Part shown: positions 17,805 to 25,639 of the stretch, piece by piece
Layout of the letters: the number at the start of each line of letters is the position of its first letter
Numbering within the stretch: position 1 is the first letter of the stretch
Source: Qipengyuania intermedia
Lineage (GTDB): Bacteria; Pseudomonadota; Alphaproteobacteria; Sphingomonadales; Sphingomonadaceae
Assembly (NCBI RefSeq): GCF_019711615.1
Contig: NZ_JAIGNS010000001.1
Coordinates: forward strand, 992,001 to 1,056,000
DNA: 64,000 bases
Direction: 5' to 3'
Position numbers and translations under genes: made by a program
The notes under the pieces: model-generated
What the model was told of the DNA's origin: nothing
Databases searched by the model: none
What the model saw: the letters and a program-made list of their open reading frames with translations, nothing else

Positions 17805-18962
17805 TTGGATAAAGACATCGCAAGCAGCGGGCGCATTGCCCGTATCAAGAGCTGGTTTCCGGATCGCGAATTTTTCATGCGCTCCGAAGGCCAGGTTCGC
17901 TTCATCACCATTTCATCGCGCGTACAGATGACCGCAGCGGCAGTGGCCGTCACGGTTCTGCTGGTGTGGGCGTTGTCGATGGCAATCGCCGGTTGGGCGC
18001 AATATCGCGCCTCTGCCGATCGGGACCTCCTGCTCGATCGCGAAGCCAAGGTCGCCACGCAGGAAGAACGTTTCGCCGCTTACAGCGAAGACCTCGACGC
18101 GGTGAGCGACGATCTGGACCGCCGGATGGAATTCATCGAGGGCGTTGCAGAACTGCTTCCCGAAGACCTCAAGGTCGATACGGCCGTATCCGACTCGACC
18201 GGTGAAGCCGCTGCCACGGTTGAAAAAGTTTCCGCCGCGTTCCCCGAAGCCGCCAAACTCGCCCGCATCGAAGCGCGCCAGCTTGCGGTGGTCGAAGGGC
18301 TAACCCGCTACGCCGACTGGCGTGCGCAGCGCGCCGCAGAAGCGCTCAAGAAGCTCGACCTCAATCCCGCACAGGTAATCCGCACCAGCCGCAATCAGGC
18401 GATGGGTGGTCCGCTCGACGGGCTGGCCACTGCTGCCGACGGCTCGATCGATCCGCGCTTCGAACGCCTCGGCCTTTCGATGGAGCGCATGGCCGCTCTC
18501 GAACAGGCGCTGGAAGGCGTCCCCCAGTTCGCCCCGGCTCGCAAGGACCTGATCTCGTCGGGCTTCGGCTATCGCCGCGATCCTTTCAATGGTCGCGCCG
18601 CCATGCATAACGGCCTCGACTTCCGCGGCGCGACCGGCACCCCGATCTATGCTGCCGCCAAGGGCCGTATCACCTTCGTCGGTCGCAGGGGCGGCTATGG
18701 CAACACGGTCGAAATCACTCACGGTAACGGCCTGATGACGCGCTATGCGCATATGTCGCGCTTCAACGCCAAGGTCGGCCAGCAGGTCGGCGCAGGCGAC
18801 ACTATCGGCGCGATCGGCAGCACGGGTCGCTCCACCGGTCCCCACCTCCATTTCGAGGTCCGGATCAACAACAAAGCGGTCAACCCGCGCACCTTCCTGG
18901 AGACAGCCCCCCATGTTCTCGAAGAAATCCGCCGAGCACCCGAGCTCGCCCACGCCCACTAA
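17805..18962 (+). CDS. M23 family metallopeptidase (peptidoglycan endopeptidase)
   Basis: A 385-residue membrane-anchored protein: a short cytoplasmic stretch, one transmembrane helix (about 43-63), a periplasmic coiled region, then an M23 LytM domain. The zinc site is intact: His268 and Asp272 in HNGLDF, and His347/His349 in HLHFEV. It therefore should cut peptidoglycan cross-bridges. Start is a TTG with AGGGA upstream. The bactofilin gene starts 50 bases before its end. M23-bactofilin pairing is known from other bacteria, where the bactofilin localises the hydrolase. Confidence 0.93.
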   Translation: MDKDIASSGRIARIKSWFPDREFFMRSEGQVRFITISSRVQMTAAAVAVTVLLVWALSMAIAGWAQYRASADRDLLLDREAKVATQEERFAAYSEDLDAVSDDLDRRMEFIEGVAELLPEDLKVDTAVSDSTGEAAATVEKVSAAFPEAAKLARIEARQLAVVEGLTRYADWRAQRAAEALKKLDLNPAQVIRTSRNQAMGGPLDGLATAADGSIDPRFERLGLSMERMAALEQALEGVPQFAPARKDLISSGFGYRRDPFNGRAAMHNGLDFRGATGTPIYAAAKGRITFVGRRGGYGNTVEITHGNGLMTRYAHMSRFNAKVGQQVGAGDTIGAIGSTGRSTGPHLHFEVRINNKAVNPRTFLETAPHVLEEIRRAPELAHAH

Positions 18963-19371
18963 TTCCGGACGCAGCGCACCCATGGCCAGCAAGAGCAATT
19001 CCACGTTTTCGGTCCTCGGTTCGGACCTTGCCATCAAGGGCGACATCAAGGCGTCGGCCGACCTGCATATCGACGGCAGCGTCGAAGGCGACATTTCCTG
19101 CTCCAGCCTGGTGCAGGGCGAAACCAGCACCGTCACCGGCGCGATCAAGGCGGAAAGCGCCCGGCTGGCGGGCACCGTCAATGGATCGATCACTGCCCGC
19201 GAACTGGTCATCCTGAAAACCGCCAAGATCAACGGCGATGTATTCTACGATGCGCTGACCATCGAACAAGGTGCACAGGTAGAGGGCCGCTTCGCACACC
19301 GCGATGCGAAGCCCGCCGCAGCAGCGCCGCAGCAGCAGGCGAGCAAGCCGGACCTCCAGGTCGCCAGCTGA
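18913..19371 (+). CDS. Bactofilin (polymer-forming cytoskeletal protein)
   Basis: A 152-residue protein from MFSKKS. A disordered Ser/Pro-rich N-terminus (to about residue 30) precedes the bactofilin beta-helix (DUF583), with regular repeats such as SDLAIKGDIKASADLHIDG, SVEGDI, VTGAIKAESARLAGTVNGSI and LKTAKINGDVFYDALTIEQGAQVEGRF. An Ala/Gln-rich tail follows. Bactofilins polymerise without nucleotide at the membrane and help shape cells or place peptidoglycan enzymes. It overlaps the M23 gene by 50 bases in a different frame and is followed by a strong terminator. Confidence 0.94.
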   Translation: MFSKKSAEHPSSPTPTNSGRSAPMASKSNSTFSVLGSDLAIKGDIKASADLHIDGSVEGDISCSSLVQGETSTVTGAIKAESARLAGTVNGSITARELVILKTAKINGDVFYDALTIEQGAQVEGRFAHRDAKPAAAAPQQQASKPDLQVAS

Positions 19372-19395
19372 CACCGCTTACAGTTTGGAGGGGAT

Positions 19396-19436
19396 GAAGG
19401 TCGCCCTGCGCACGACGCAGGGCGGCCTTCTTCTTT
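19396..19436 (+). terminator. Rho-independent terminator after bactofilin
   Basis: A 15-bp stem (19396-19410 with 19416-19430, one mismatch) has a 5-base loop and is followed by TTCTTT. It is GC-rich and sits 25 bases past the bactofilin stop. Confidence 0.85.
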
Positions 19437-19458
19437 CATGGAATAGGCCGACAAGCCC

Positions 19459-21162
19459 TCAGTCGAGCACTTCGGCGCGCAGAGCCTTGCGGTCGAGCTT
19501 GCCGATCATGGTCTTGGGCAGTTCTTCGCGCACTTCGACACCGCACACGCGTTCGTGCTTGCCGATCCGGGCGTTGAGCCATTCGCGCAGGGCTTCGCCA
19601 TCGGTTTGCGCGTCGGCGTTCAGTGTCACATAGGCTTTCGGGCATTCGCCAAGGTAATCGTCCGGAATACCGATCACGAGCGCTTCCTTGACCGCATCGT
19701 TTTCGAGCAGGACGTCTTCCACCTGGCTGGGGAAGACCTTGAATCCGCCCACGGCGATCATGTCCTTGATACGGTCGACGATTTCGAGGAACCCGTCCTC
19801 ATCCATCGTCGCGACATCGCCTGTGCGGAGATAGCGCTTGCCGTCGCGCTCGACGAACGTGTCGGCATCGGTATCCGGACGGTTCCAGTATCCGCGCATG
19901 ATCTGCGGTCCGTGAACCGCAAGTTCGCCAGGTTCACCCTCGGGGGCGAGTTTCGTGGGATCTTCCTTGTCGAGGAAAATCACCTCGGTGCCCATCACCA
20001 CCTGGCCGATCGTGCCTTTCTTGCGCACTCCTTCATAGGGGTTGGCCGACACCACGCCCGAGCTTTCCGTAAGACCGTATCCTTCGACGATGCGAACCCC
20101 GGTCGTATCCTCGAACTTGGTGTGGACCGGCGCAGGCATGGGCGCGCCCCCCGAAATGCACACCTTGATCGACGAGACATCGGTCGAAGAGAGCTTGGGA
20201 TGGTCGAGCAGTGCCTGGAACATCGTGGGGACGCCCGGAAACCCGGTCGTCTTGTACTTCGCGATGGTTTCCAACACCTGCCCTGCCTCGAAGCGCGGGA
20301 CCATGGCAATCGAAGCGCCTGTCACCATGGCGTGGTTCAGGAGCGCGGTATTTGCGAAGACGTGGAAGAAGGGCAATGCGCCCATGAAAACTTCGCTCGA
20401 TGGATCGCCGTAAGGGTTGAGGCCAGCGACCTGCTGCGCGTTCACCGCAAGCTGAGAATGCCCGAGCATGGCGCCCTTGGGCCGCCCGGTGGTGCCGCCG
20501 GTATACTGGAGCAGGGCGATATCGTTCTCGATATCGATTTTGGGCAGTTGGGGCGGTCGTCCATCCAGCCAATTGGCCCAGGCGAGATCACCCTGGACAT
20601 CCGACCAGCGCCGAACCGAAGCAGTAAGGTCGCCCTTGGGCAATTTGGCGATCTGGCTGCGCTTCAAGAGCTTGTATGCGAGGCCTTTTAGCGACGGTAG
20701 CATATCCGCCAGCGATCCGACCACCAGCCTTTCGAGGCTGGATTCCCCAAGAACCTGTTCTGCAGTCCCGTACAGTTCGGGCACATCGACGGTCACGAGG
20801 ACGCGGGTGCCGGAATCTTCGACTTGCGAGCTCAGTTCCTCGACTGTGTAGAGCGGCGAGAAGTTGACGACGATCGCACCCGCCATCATCGCACCATAAT
20901 ATGCCGAGGCGTAGATCGGGACATTGGGCAGGAACAGGCCGACCCTGTCGCCCTTGGCGATCCCCATCTCGATCAGTCCCGCCGCGAAGCGCTGCGCATC
21001 GGCGAATATCTCGCCGTAAGTATAGGTCCGCCCCAGAAAATGGAGGAACGGCGCCTGTGGATTCTTCGCGGTCGTCTTGGCCAGCAGATCGGGCAGGCTG
21101 GCCACTTCGAACTTCGCGTCCCACGGCGTCGGATGGTGATAGGTATACTTGCTTACATCCAT
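19459..21162 (-). CDS. Long-chain fatty acid--CoA ligase (AMP-forming)
   Basis: A 567-residue ANL-superfamily enzyme that activates fatty acids to acyl-CoA via an acyl-adenylate. The P-loop YTGGTTGRPKG is near residues 222-232, VEGYGLTESSG (A5) near 336, YLRTGDVATMDEDGF (A7-A8) near 437 and the catalytic Lys in MIGKLDRKALR near the C-terminus. The overall sequence fits the FadD branch; exact chain length is unknown. It stands alone between the bactofilin terminator and the trcR terminator. Confidence 0.92.
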   Translation of the reverse strand: MDVSKYTYHHPTPWDAKFEVASLPDLLAKTTAKNPQAPFLHFLGRTYTYGEIFADAQRFAAGLIEMGIAKGDRVGLFLPNVPIYASAYYGAMMAGAIVVNFSPLYTVEELSSQVEDSGTRVLVTVDVPELYGTAEQVLGESSLERLVVGSLADMLPSLKGLAYKLLKRSQIAKLPKGDLTASVRRWSDVQGDLAWANWLDGRPPQLPKIDIENDIALLQYTGGTTGRPKGAMLGHSQLAVNAQQVAGLNPYGDPSSEVFMGALPFFHVFANTALLNHAMVTGASIAMVPRFEAGQVLETIAKYKTTGFPGVPTMFQALLDHPKLSSTDVSSIKVCISGGAPMPAPVHTKFEDTTGVRIVEGYGLTESSGVVSANPYEGVRKKGTIGQVVMGTEVIFLDKEDPTKLAPEGEPGELAVHGPQIMRGYWNRPDTDADTFVERDGKRYLRTGDVATMDEDGFLEIVDRIKDMIAVGGFKVFPSQVEDVLLENDAVKEALVIGIPDDYLGECPKAYVTLNADAQTDGEALREWLNARIGKHERVCGVEVREELPKTMIGKLDRKALRAEVLD

Positions 21163-21198
21163 GTCAGTAACATGACCTATCCCGCACTAAACGCAAGC

Positions 21199-21234
21199 AA
21201 AAAGGGCGGACGAAGCTCTGTGCCTCGCCCGCCC
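21199..21234 (-). terminator. Rho-independent terminator after trcR
   Basis: On the minus strand a 10-bp GC stem (GGGCGGGCGA with TCGTCCGCCC, one G-T pair) is followed directly by TTTTT. It begins about 26 bases past the trcR stop codon. Confidence 0.85.
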
Positions 21235-21260
21235 TCTGCGTATCGTGTGTCGGAGGAATT

Positions 21261-21998
21261 TCAGCCCTCGTCGGAAGGGGCGGCAGGTGCCTCACCCGCC
21301 TCTTCGGCCGCACGCTTGGCACGCAGCCATTCCTCGGCTTCGGCTTCCTGTGCGGCTTCGGCGGCAGCCTTTTCATTGGCATCGCGTTCGGCGCGCAGTT
21401 CCTCGATCAGCTTTTCGCGATCGCTGACACCACTGGATACGGGTGCCGCCTCTTCGCCCTCTTCGGGAGCAGGCTTGTTCTTGGCAGCCTTGGCGACGAC
21501 CGCGTCCAGTTCGCGCTGCGAACACAGGCCCAGGGTGACCGGGTCCTTCGGCTGGATATTCTGGATATTCCAGTGGCTACGCTCGCGGATCGCAGTGATC
21601 GTGTTGCGCGTCGTGCCGATAAGCTTGGAAATCTGCGCATCCGACACTTCCGGATGGCTACGCAGCAACCATGCAATGCCGTCGGGCTTGTCCTGGCGCT
21701 TCGAAACCGGCGTGTAGCGCGGGCCCTTCGTGCGGCTGACCGCTACCGGCGCGCGCTGCATCTTGAGCCGGTATTCCGGATCGGCCTGGCCCTTCTCGAT
21801 TTCGTCCTGCGTCAGTTCGCCCGAGTGGAGCGGGTCGCGACCGGTGTACTTGCTGCTGGCGAGATCGTCGGCCATGGCCTGGACTTCCAGGATGTGGAGG
21901 CCGCAGAATTCGGCGATCTGCTCGAACGAGAGACCGGTGTTGTCGACCAGCCAGGTGGCGGTCGCATGCGGCATCAGCGGAGTGGGTTGGTCGGCCAT
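21261..21998 (-). CDS. trcR: Cell cycle transcriptional regulator TrcR (DUF1013)
   Basis: A 245-residue DUF1013 protein from MADQPTPLMP. The conserved N-terminal WLVDNTGLSFEQIAEFCGLHILEVQAMADD resembles a helix-turn-helix. A second HTH-like segment, VSDAQISKLIGTTRNTITAIRERSHWN, is near residue 121. The last about 75 residues form a charged Ala/Glu-rich helix. The family is restricted to alphaproteobacteria and is annotated as a cell-cycle regulator linked to the CtrA network; details outside Caulobacter are unknown. A strong terminator follows. Confidence 0.88.
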   Translation of the reverse strand: MADQPTPLMPHATATWLVDNTGLSFEQIAEFCGLHILEVQAMADDLASSKYTGRDPLHSGELTQDEIEKGQADPEYRLKMQRAPVAVSRTKGPRYTPVSKRQDKPDGIAWLLRSHPEVSDAQISKLIGTTRNTITAIRERSHWNIQNIQPKDPVTLGLCSQRELDAVVAKAAKNKPAPEEGEEAAPVSSGVSDREKLIEELRAERDANEKAAAEAAQEAEAEEWLRAKRAAEEAGEAPAAPSDEG

Positions 21999-22021
21999 GA
22001 ATATGCCTTTTCTCAAGTCTG

Positions 22022-22053
22022 AAAATAGAAGGGCCGCCCCTCGCGGAGCGGCC
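22022..22053 (-). terminator. Terminator after the glycosyltransferase gene
   Basis: Arms 22032-22040 and 22045-22053 form a 9-bp stem closed by a GNRA-type loop (GCGA on the minus strand). It is followed on the minus strand by CTTCTATTTTC. It sits between the glycosyltransferase stop and the trcR start. Confidence 0.6.
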
Positions 22054-22113
22054 GTTGCCCTTCGCATGTAGGCGACAGGCGCGGATTCGGCAAGCGCGAT
22101 AAGCCTGCCGCGC

Positions 22114-23190
22114 TCAGGCGCGGATTGGTTCGCGGTGCGAGAGCGGCGCAAGTCCGTCGAGGAATTGCGCGCTGGCCGCTTCCCACGAATACTGCCGCGC
22201 AAAACGGGCGCAGGCCTTGCGGTCGCAATAAAGTGCGGCATCGATCGCACGGTCGAGCTGGAACGACAGCGCCCCCACCTCGTCAGACACGATGTCGCGC
22301 GGTCCGGCGACAGGAAATGCGGCCACAGGGGTTCCGCAGGCCAGCGCCTCTATCATGACGAGGCCGAAGGTGTCGGTGAGGCTGGGAAAGACAAAGACGT
22401 CCGCCCCGGCATAGCAACCGGCAAGCTCGCTGCCGGTCCTGCGGCCAAGGAAGAGGGCATCGGGATAAGCCCTGCGCAATTGCTCGAGCGCCGGACCGTC
22501 GCCGACCACGACCTTGCTGCCCGGACGCGAGGAGTCGAGAAAAGCTTCGAGATTCTTCTCGACCGATACTCTCCCGACGTAAAGCTGGATCGGCCGCTGC
22601 AGGCTCTCGAACTCCGGTGGTGGTGGCGCTTCGGGGGTAAAGCAGGCGAGGTCGACGCCCCTGCTCCAGTGATGGAGCCGGTCCAGGCCATGCTCCCTAA
22701 GTTCCGTGCGGATGCTCGGCGTGGCCACCAGGATCCGGCTAGCGGGTCGATGGAACCAGCCGATGTAGCGCCAGAACCAGTCGCTTGGCAGCGGGGTGCG
22801 CTTCGCCAGATAGTCAGGAAACTGGGTATGGTAGGCGGTGGTGAATTCGATGTAATGCTTCACGCAGTGATGGCGCGCCGCCAGTCCCAGCGGGCCTTCG
22901 GTCGCGATATGGATGGCATCCGGGGTGAAGGCACTCAGGCGCGCGGAGATCGTCGCCGGCCTCGCCAGTGCGAGCCTGATTTCGGGATATGTCGGGCACG
23001 GCACGCTGCGGAAAGCATCGGGCGATATCACCATCACATCATGCCCCAATCTGCGCAGATGGTCGCACGTCGTGGTGAGCGTGCGGACCACGCCGTTCAT
23101 CTGCGGCAACCAAGCATCGGTGACGATGGCAATCCGCTGGGGGGTAATGGCAGACCCCTCGAATTCGAGGGAGAGGCGCTGCGCGTTCAT
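22114..23190 (-). CDS. Glycosyltransferase family 4 (GT-B fold)
   Basis: A 358-residue GT-B enzyme. The N-terminal lobe has RIAIVTDAWLPQMNGVVRTL near residue 19. The donor-binding lobe has YVGRVSVEKNLEAFL near 204 and LTDTFGLVMIEALACGTPVAA near 269-289, with the family EX7E-type glutamate. It resembles the alpha-mannosyltransferase/sulfoquinovosyl transferase-like GT4 branch used for glycolipid synthesis. It overlaps the LpxH-like phosphatase gene by four bases, and this pair is a recurring arrangement, so a glycolipid role is plausible. Acceptor and donor are not readable from sequence. Confidence 0.9.
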   Translation of the reverse strand: MNAQRLSLEFEGSAITPQRIAIVTDAWLPQMNGVVRTLTTTCDHLRRLGHDVMVISPDAFRSVPCPTYPEIRLALARPATISARLSAFTPDAIHIATEGPLGLAARHHCVKHYIEFTTAYHTQFPDYLAKRTPLPSDWFWRYIGWFHRPASRILVATPSIRTELREHGLDRLHHWSRGVDLACFTPEAPPPPEFESLQRPIQLYVGRVSVEKNLEAFLDSSRPGSKVVVGDGPALEQLRRAYPDALFLGRRTGSELAGCYAGADVFVFPSLTDTFGLVMIEALACGTPVAAFPVAGPRDIVSDEVGALSFQLDRAIDAALYCDRKACARFARQYSWEAASAQFLDGLAPLSHREPIRA

Positions 23191-24086
23191 GCGGCCTGCA
23201 TGGCCGGTGCCGCCGTCGCGGGTTTTTCGGCCTCGCGCTTGGCGATTTCGTCGGGCCAGTGGAGGATTTCCATGGTGCCGTCGAAATGCTCGACGAGCGC
23301 GGTGCAGCCTTCGACCCAGTCGCCGTCATTATAATAGGCGACCTCGCCCTCGCCGTGCTTGAAGTCGCGCATTTCCGCGGTGTGGATATGGCCGCAGACC
23401 ACGCCGTCGACACCGCGTTCGCCCGCGGCCCGTGCGACTACCGATTCGTACTTCGAGATGAACTCGACGGCATTCTTCACCTTGTGCTTGGCCGCTTTCG
23501 AAATCGACCAGTACGGCAGGCCCAGCAGCTTGCGCACCGAGGCGACCCAGCCGTTCAGCTGCATCATGGCATGGTAAAGCGCGTCGCCCACAAAGGCGAG
23601 CCAGCGGTGGGCCAGCATGACCGTATCGAATTCGTCGCCATGCAAGACCATCAGCCGGCGGCCATCGGCGGTATCGTGAAACGCCGCGCGAGCGATCTCC
23701 ACCCCGCCGAAATTCATGCCCGAGAACGGCCGCACCATCTCGTCGTGATTGCCGGGAATGTAGACGATGCGCGTACCGCGATGCGCGCGCTTCAGGATGC
23801 GCCAGACGATGTCGTTGTGTTCGGCTGGCCAGTAGAACTTCTTCTTAAGCCGCCAACCATCGATGATGTCGCCGACCAGATACATCGTGTCGCTGTCGGT
23901 GTGGTCGAGGAAGTCGATCAGCAGTTCGGCATTGCAGCCCTTCGTGCCGAGATGGATGTCGCTTATCCAGATCGTGCGGAAGCGGCGGCGCTCCTCCATG
24001 CTGGTACGCTCGGGCACCTTCGGCTTGACCGGCAGGAAGCTGGAAACATTGGCGAAAGCGGTAAGGTCGGGCGTGAGATCGGTCAT
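23187..24086 (-). CDS. UDP-2,3-diacylglucosamine diphosphatase family protein (LpxH-like metallophosphoesterase)
   Basis: A 299-residue calcineurin-type phosphoesterase. Metal-binding motifs are in order: D43-x-H45 (SDIHLG), D73 (VGDIID), N113-H114-D115 (PGNHDE), HGDEFD near 147 and CGHIHTA near 217. The family includes LpxH, which hydrolyses UDP-2,3-diacylglucosamine to lipid X in lipid A synthesis. This longer version is paired with a GT4 and may act on another envelope lipid. An AGGGGG ribosome binding site precedes the ATG at 24086. Confidence 0.88.
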   Translation of the reverse strand: MTDLTPDLTAFANVSSFLPVKPKVPERTSMEERRRFRTIWISDIHLGTKGCNAELLIDFLDHTDSDTMYLVGDIIDGWRLKKKFYWPAEHNDIVWRILKRAHRGTRIVYIPGNHDEMVRPFSGMNFGGVEIARAAFHDTADGRRLMVLHGDEFDTVMLAHRWLAFVGDALYHAMMQLNGWVASVRKLLGLPYWSISKAAKHKVKNAVEFISKYESVVARAAGERGVDGVVCGHIHTAEMRDFKHGEGEVAYYNDGDWVEGCTALVEHFDGTMEILHWPDEIAKREAEKPATAAPAMQAA

Positions 24087-24182
24087 GCACATTCCCCCTG
24101 AATCTGGGGCGTGCATGGCAGGGAATTGTTACGTCAGCATCGCAGGCGCATTACACAAGCGCGTCTTTGCTACGGTTCGGAG

Positions 24183-25196
24183 TCAGCTTTCGCCGGACAC
24201 CTTGAGCACGATCTTGCCGATGTGGTCGCCCGCTTCCATGCGGGCATGGGCCGCGCCGACTTCTTCCAGCGGGAACACCTCGTCCATGACCGGAGCGACC
24301 GTGCCGTCCTCGAACAGGGGCCACGCATGATTGTAGATTTCGTCTGCCAGCAAGGCCTTGAACTCGTCCGAGCGCGGGCGCAGCGTCGAGCCGGTCAGCG
24401 TCTGCCGTTTGCTCATCAGCTTCGCCATGTTGATTTCCGCCTTCAGCCCGCCGAGCACGGCAATCGTCACATGACGCCCGTCGACAGCGAGGCAGTCCAG
24501 GTTTCGCTGCACGTAATCGCCCGACACCATGTCGAGGATGACATCCGCCCCCTCGCCATTGGTAAACTCGTTCACCTTCTCGACGAAGTCGTCGGTCTTG
24601 TAATTGATCGCGAGATCCGCGCCGACGCCGCGTGCAGCCTCGCACTTTTCGTCGCTTCCGGCCGTGGTCACGACCTTGAGGCCGAATTCCTTGGCAAGCT
24701 GGATCGCCATCGTTCCAATCCCGCTGGTCCCGCCGTGAACGAGGAAAGTTTCTCCATCGCGCGCCCAGCCTCGCTCGAAGACATTGTGCCACACGGTGAA
24801 CAGTGTTTCGGGAATTGCTGCAGCGGTTGCCATGTCCATGCCCTGCGGGACCGAGAGGCAATGTTCCGCATGGGCGAGGCAATACTCGGCATAGCCGCCA
24901 CCCGACACCAGCGCGCAGACGCGGCGGTTGAGCATCTCCGGCGCGGCTTCGTCACCGACCGCCATGATCGTACCCGACACCTCCAGCCCCGGGATGTGCG
25001 AGGCACCCGGCGGAGGCGGATAGAAGCCCTGGCGCTGGATTACATCGGGCCGGTTCACGCCGGCATGGTCGACCTTGATCAGCACCTGCTTGCCGGTGGG
25101 CACCGGGACGGGCAGGGTTTCGGCACGAAAAACATCCGGACCACCCGGTGCATCAAAGCCCATCGCGGTCATCGTTTCCGGCAGATTGCTGGCCAA
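24183..25196 (-). CDS. NAD(P)H-quinone oxidoreductase (MDR/PIG3 family)
   Basis: A 337-residue zinc-free medium-chain reductase. The quinone-oxidoreductase pattern VNRPDVIQRQGFYPPPPGASHIPGLEVSG is near 47-75, and the NADPH-binding FLVHGGTSGIGTMAIQLAK near 150-168. Catalytic zinc cysteines are absent. It probably reduces quinones or alpha,beta-unsaturated carbonyls one or two electrons at a time; the substrate is unknown. It is monocistronic and divergent from DUF1192-clpA. Confidence 0.9.
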   Translation of the reverse strand: MASNLPETMTAMGFDAPGGPDVFRAETLPVPVPTGKQVLIKVDHAGVNRPDVIQRQGFYPPPPGASHIPGLEVSGTIMAVGDEAAPEMLNRRVCALVSGGGYAEYCLAHAEHCLSVPQGMDMATAAAIPETLFTVWHNVFERGWARDGETFLVHGGTSGIGTMAIQLAKEFGLKVVTTAGSDEKCEAARGVGADLAINYKTDDFVEKVNEFTNGEGADVILDMVSGDYVQRNLDCLAVDGRHVTIAVLGGLKAEINMAKLMSKRQTLTGSTLRPRSDEFKALLADEIYNHAWPLFEDGTVAPVMDEVFPLEEVGAAHARMEAGDHIGKIVLKVSGES

Positions 25197-25287
25197 ACCT
25201 TCCCCCTTTTCAAATGTGCGGCCTGGCGGCCACGAAGCGGTGCATTAACGCGCAGCCGTGTTGACAGCAACCGCGCAAAGGCAGAGC

Positions 25288-25497
25288 ATGGCCGCCATGG
25301 ATGACGACGCCCGTCCACGCCCCAAAGGCGATGCCGCCAGCCTCCTCGCCGGAGAAGACCTGGCCCCCTATTCCATCGACGAACTGGCCGACCGCATCCG
25401 CCTCCTCGAAGACGAGATCGCGCGGGTCGAAAAGCACCGCCTGAAAGCCGCCGCACACCGCGACGCGGCCGACGCCCTGTTCGGGCGAAAGGACTAG
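25288..25497 (+). CDS. DUF1192 domain protein
   Basis: A 69-residue protein containing LAPYSIDELADRIRLLEDEIARVEKHRLKA, the DUF1192 core. It forms a short N-terminal domain followed by an amphipathic coiled helix and ends DALFGRKD. Function is unknown. AAAGG precedes the ATG at 25288, while an ATG three codons on is also possible. It lies 142 bases upstream of clpA, in the place where clpS is often found in other proteobacteria. Confidence 0.82.
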   Translation: MAAMDDDARPRPKGDAASLLAGEDLAPYSIDELADRIRLLEDEIARVEKHRLKAAAHRDAADALFGRKD

Positions 25498-25639
25498 GCG
25501 GTGATCGGGGGGCTGAAATTCCGCCGCCCGCTTCCCATATGCACGAAACACGCCGCCGCGTGGTCAGCTTTCGTCAAGCTTGACCCCTTAGGCTCTCCCT
25601 GTCTCGCCGTTCTGCGAGTCCCTCGAAAGTAGGATCCGA

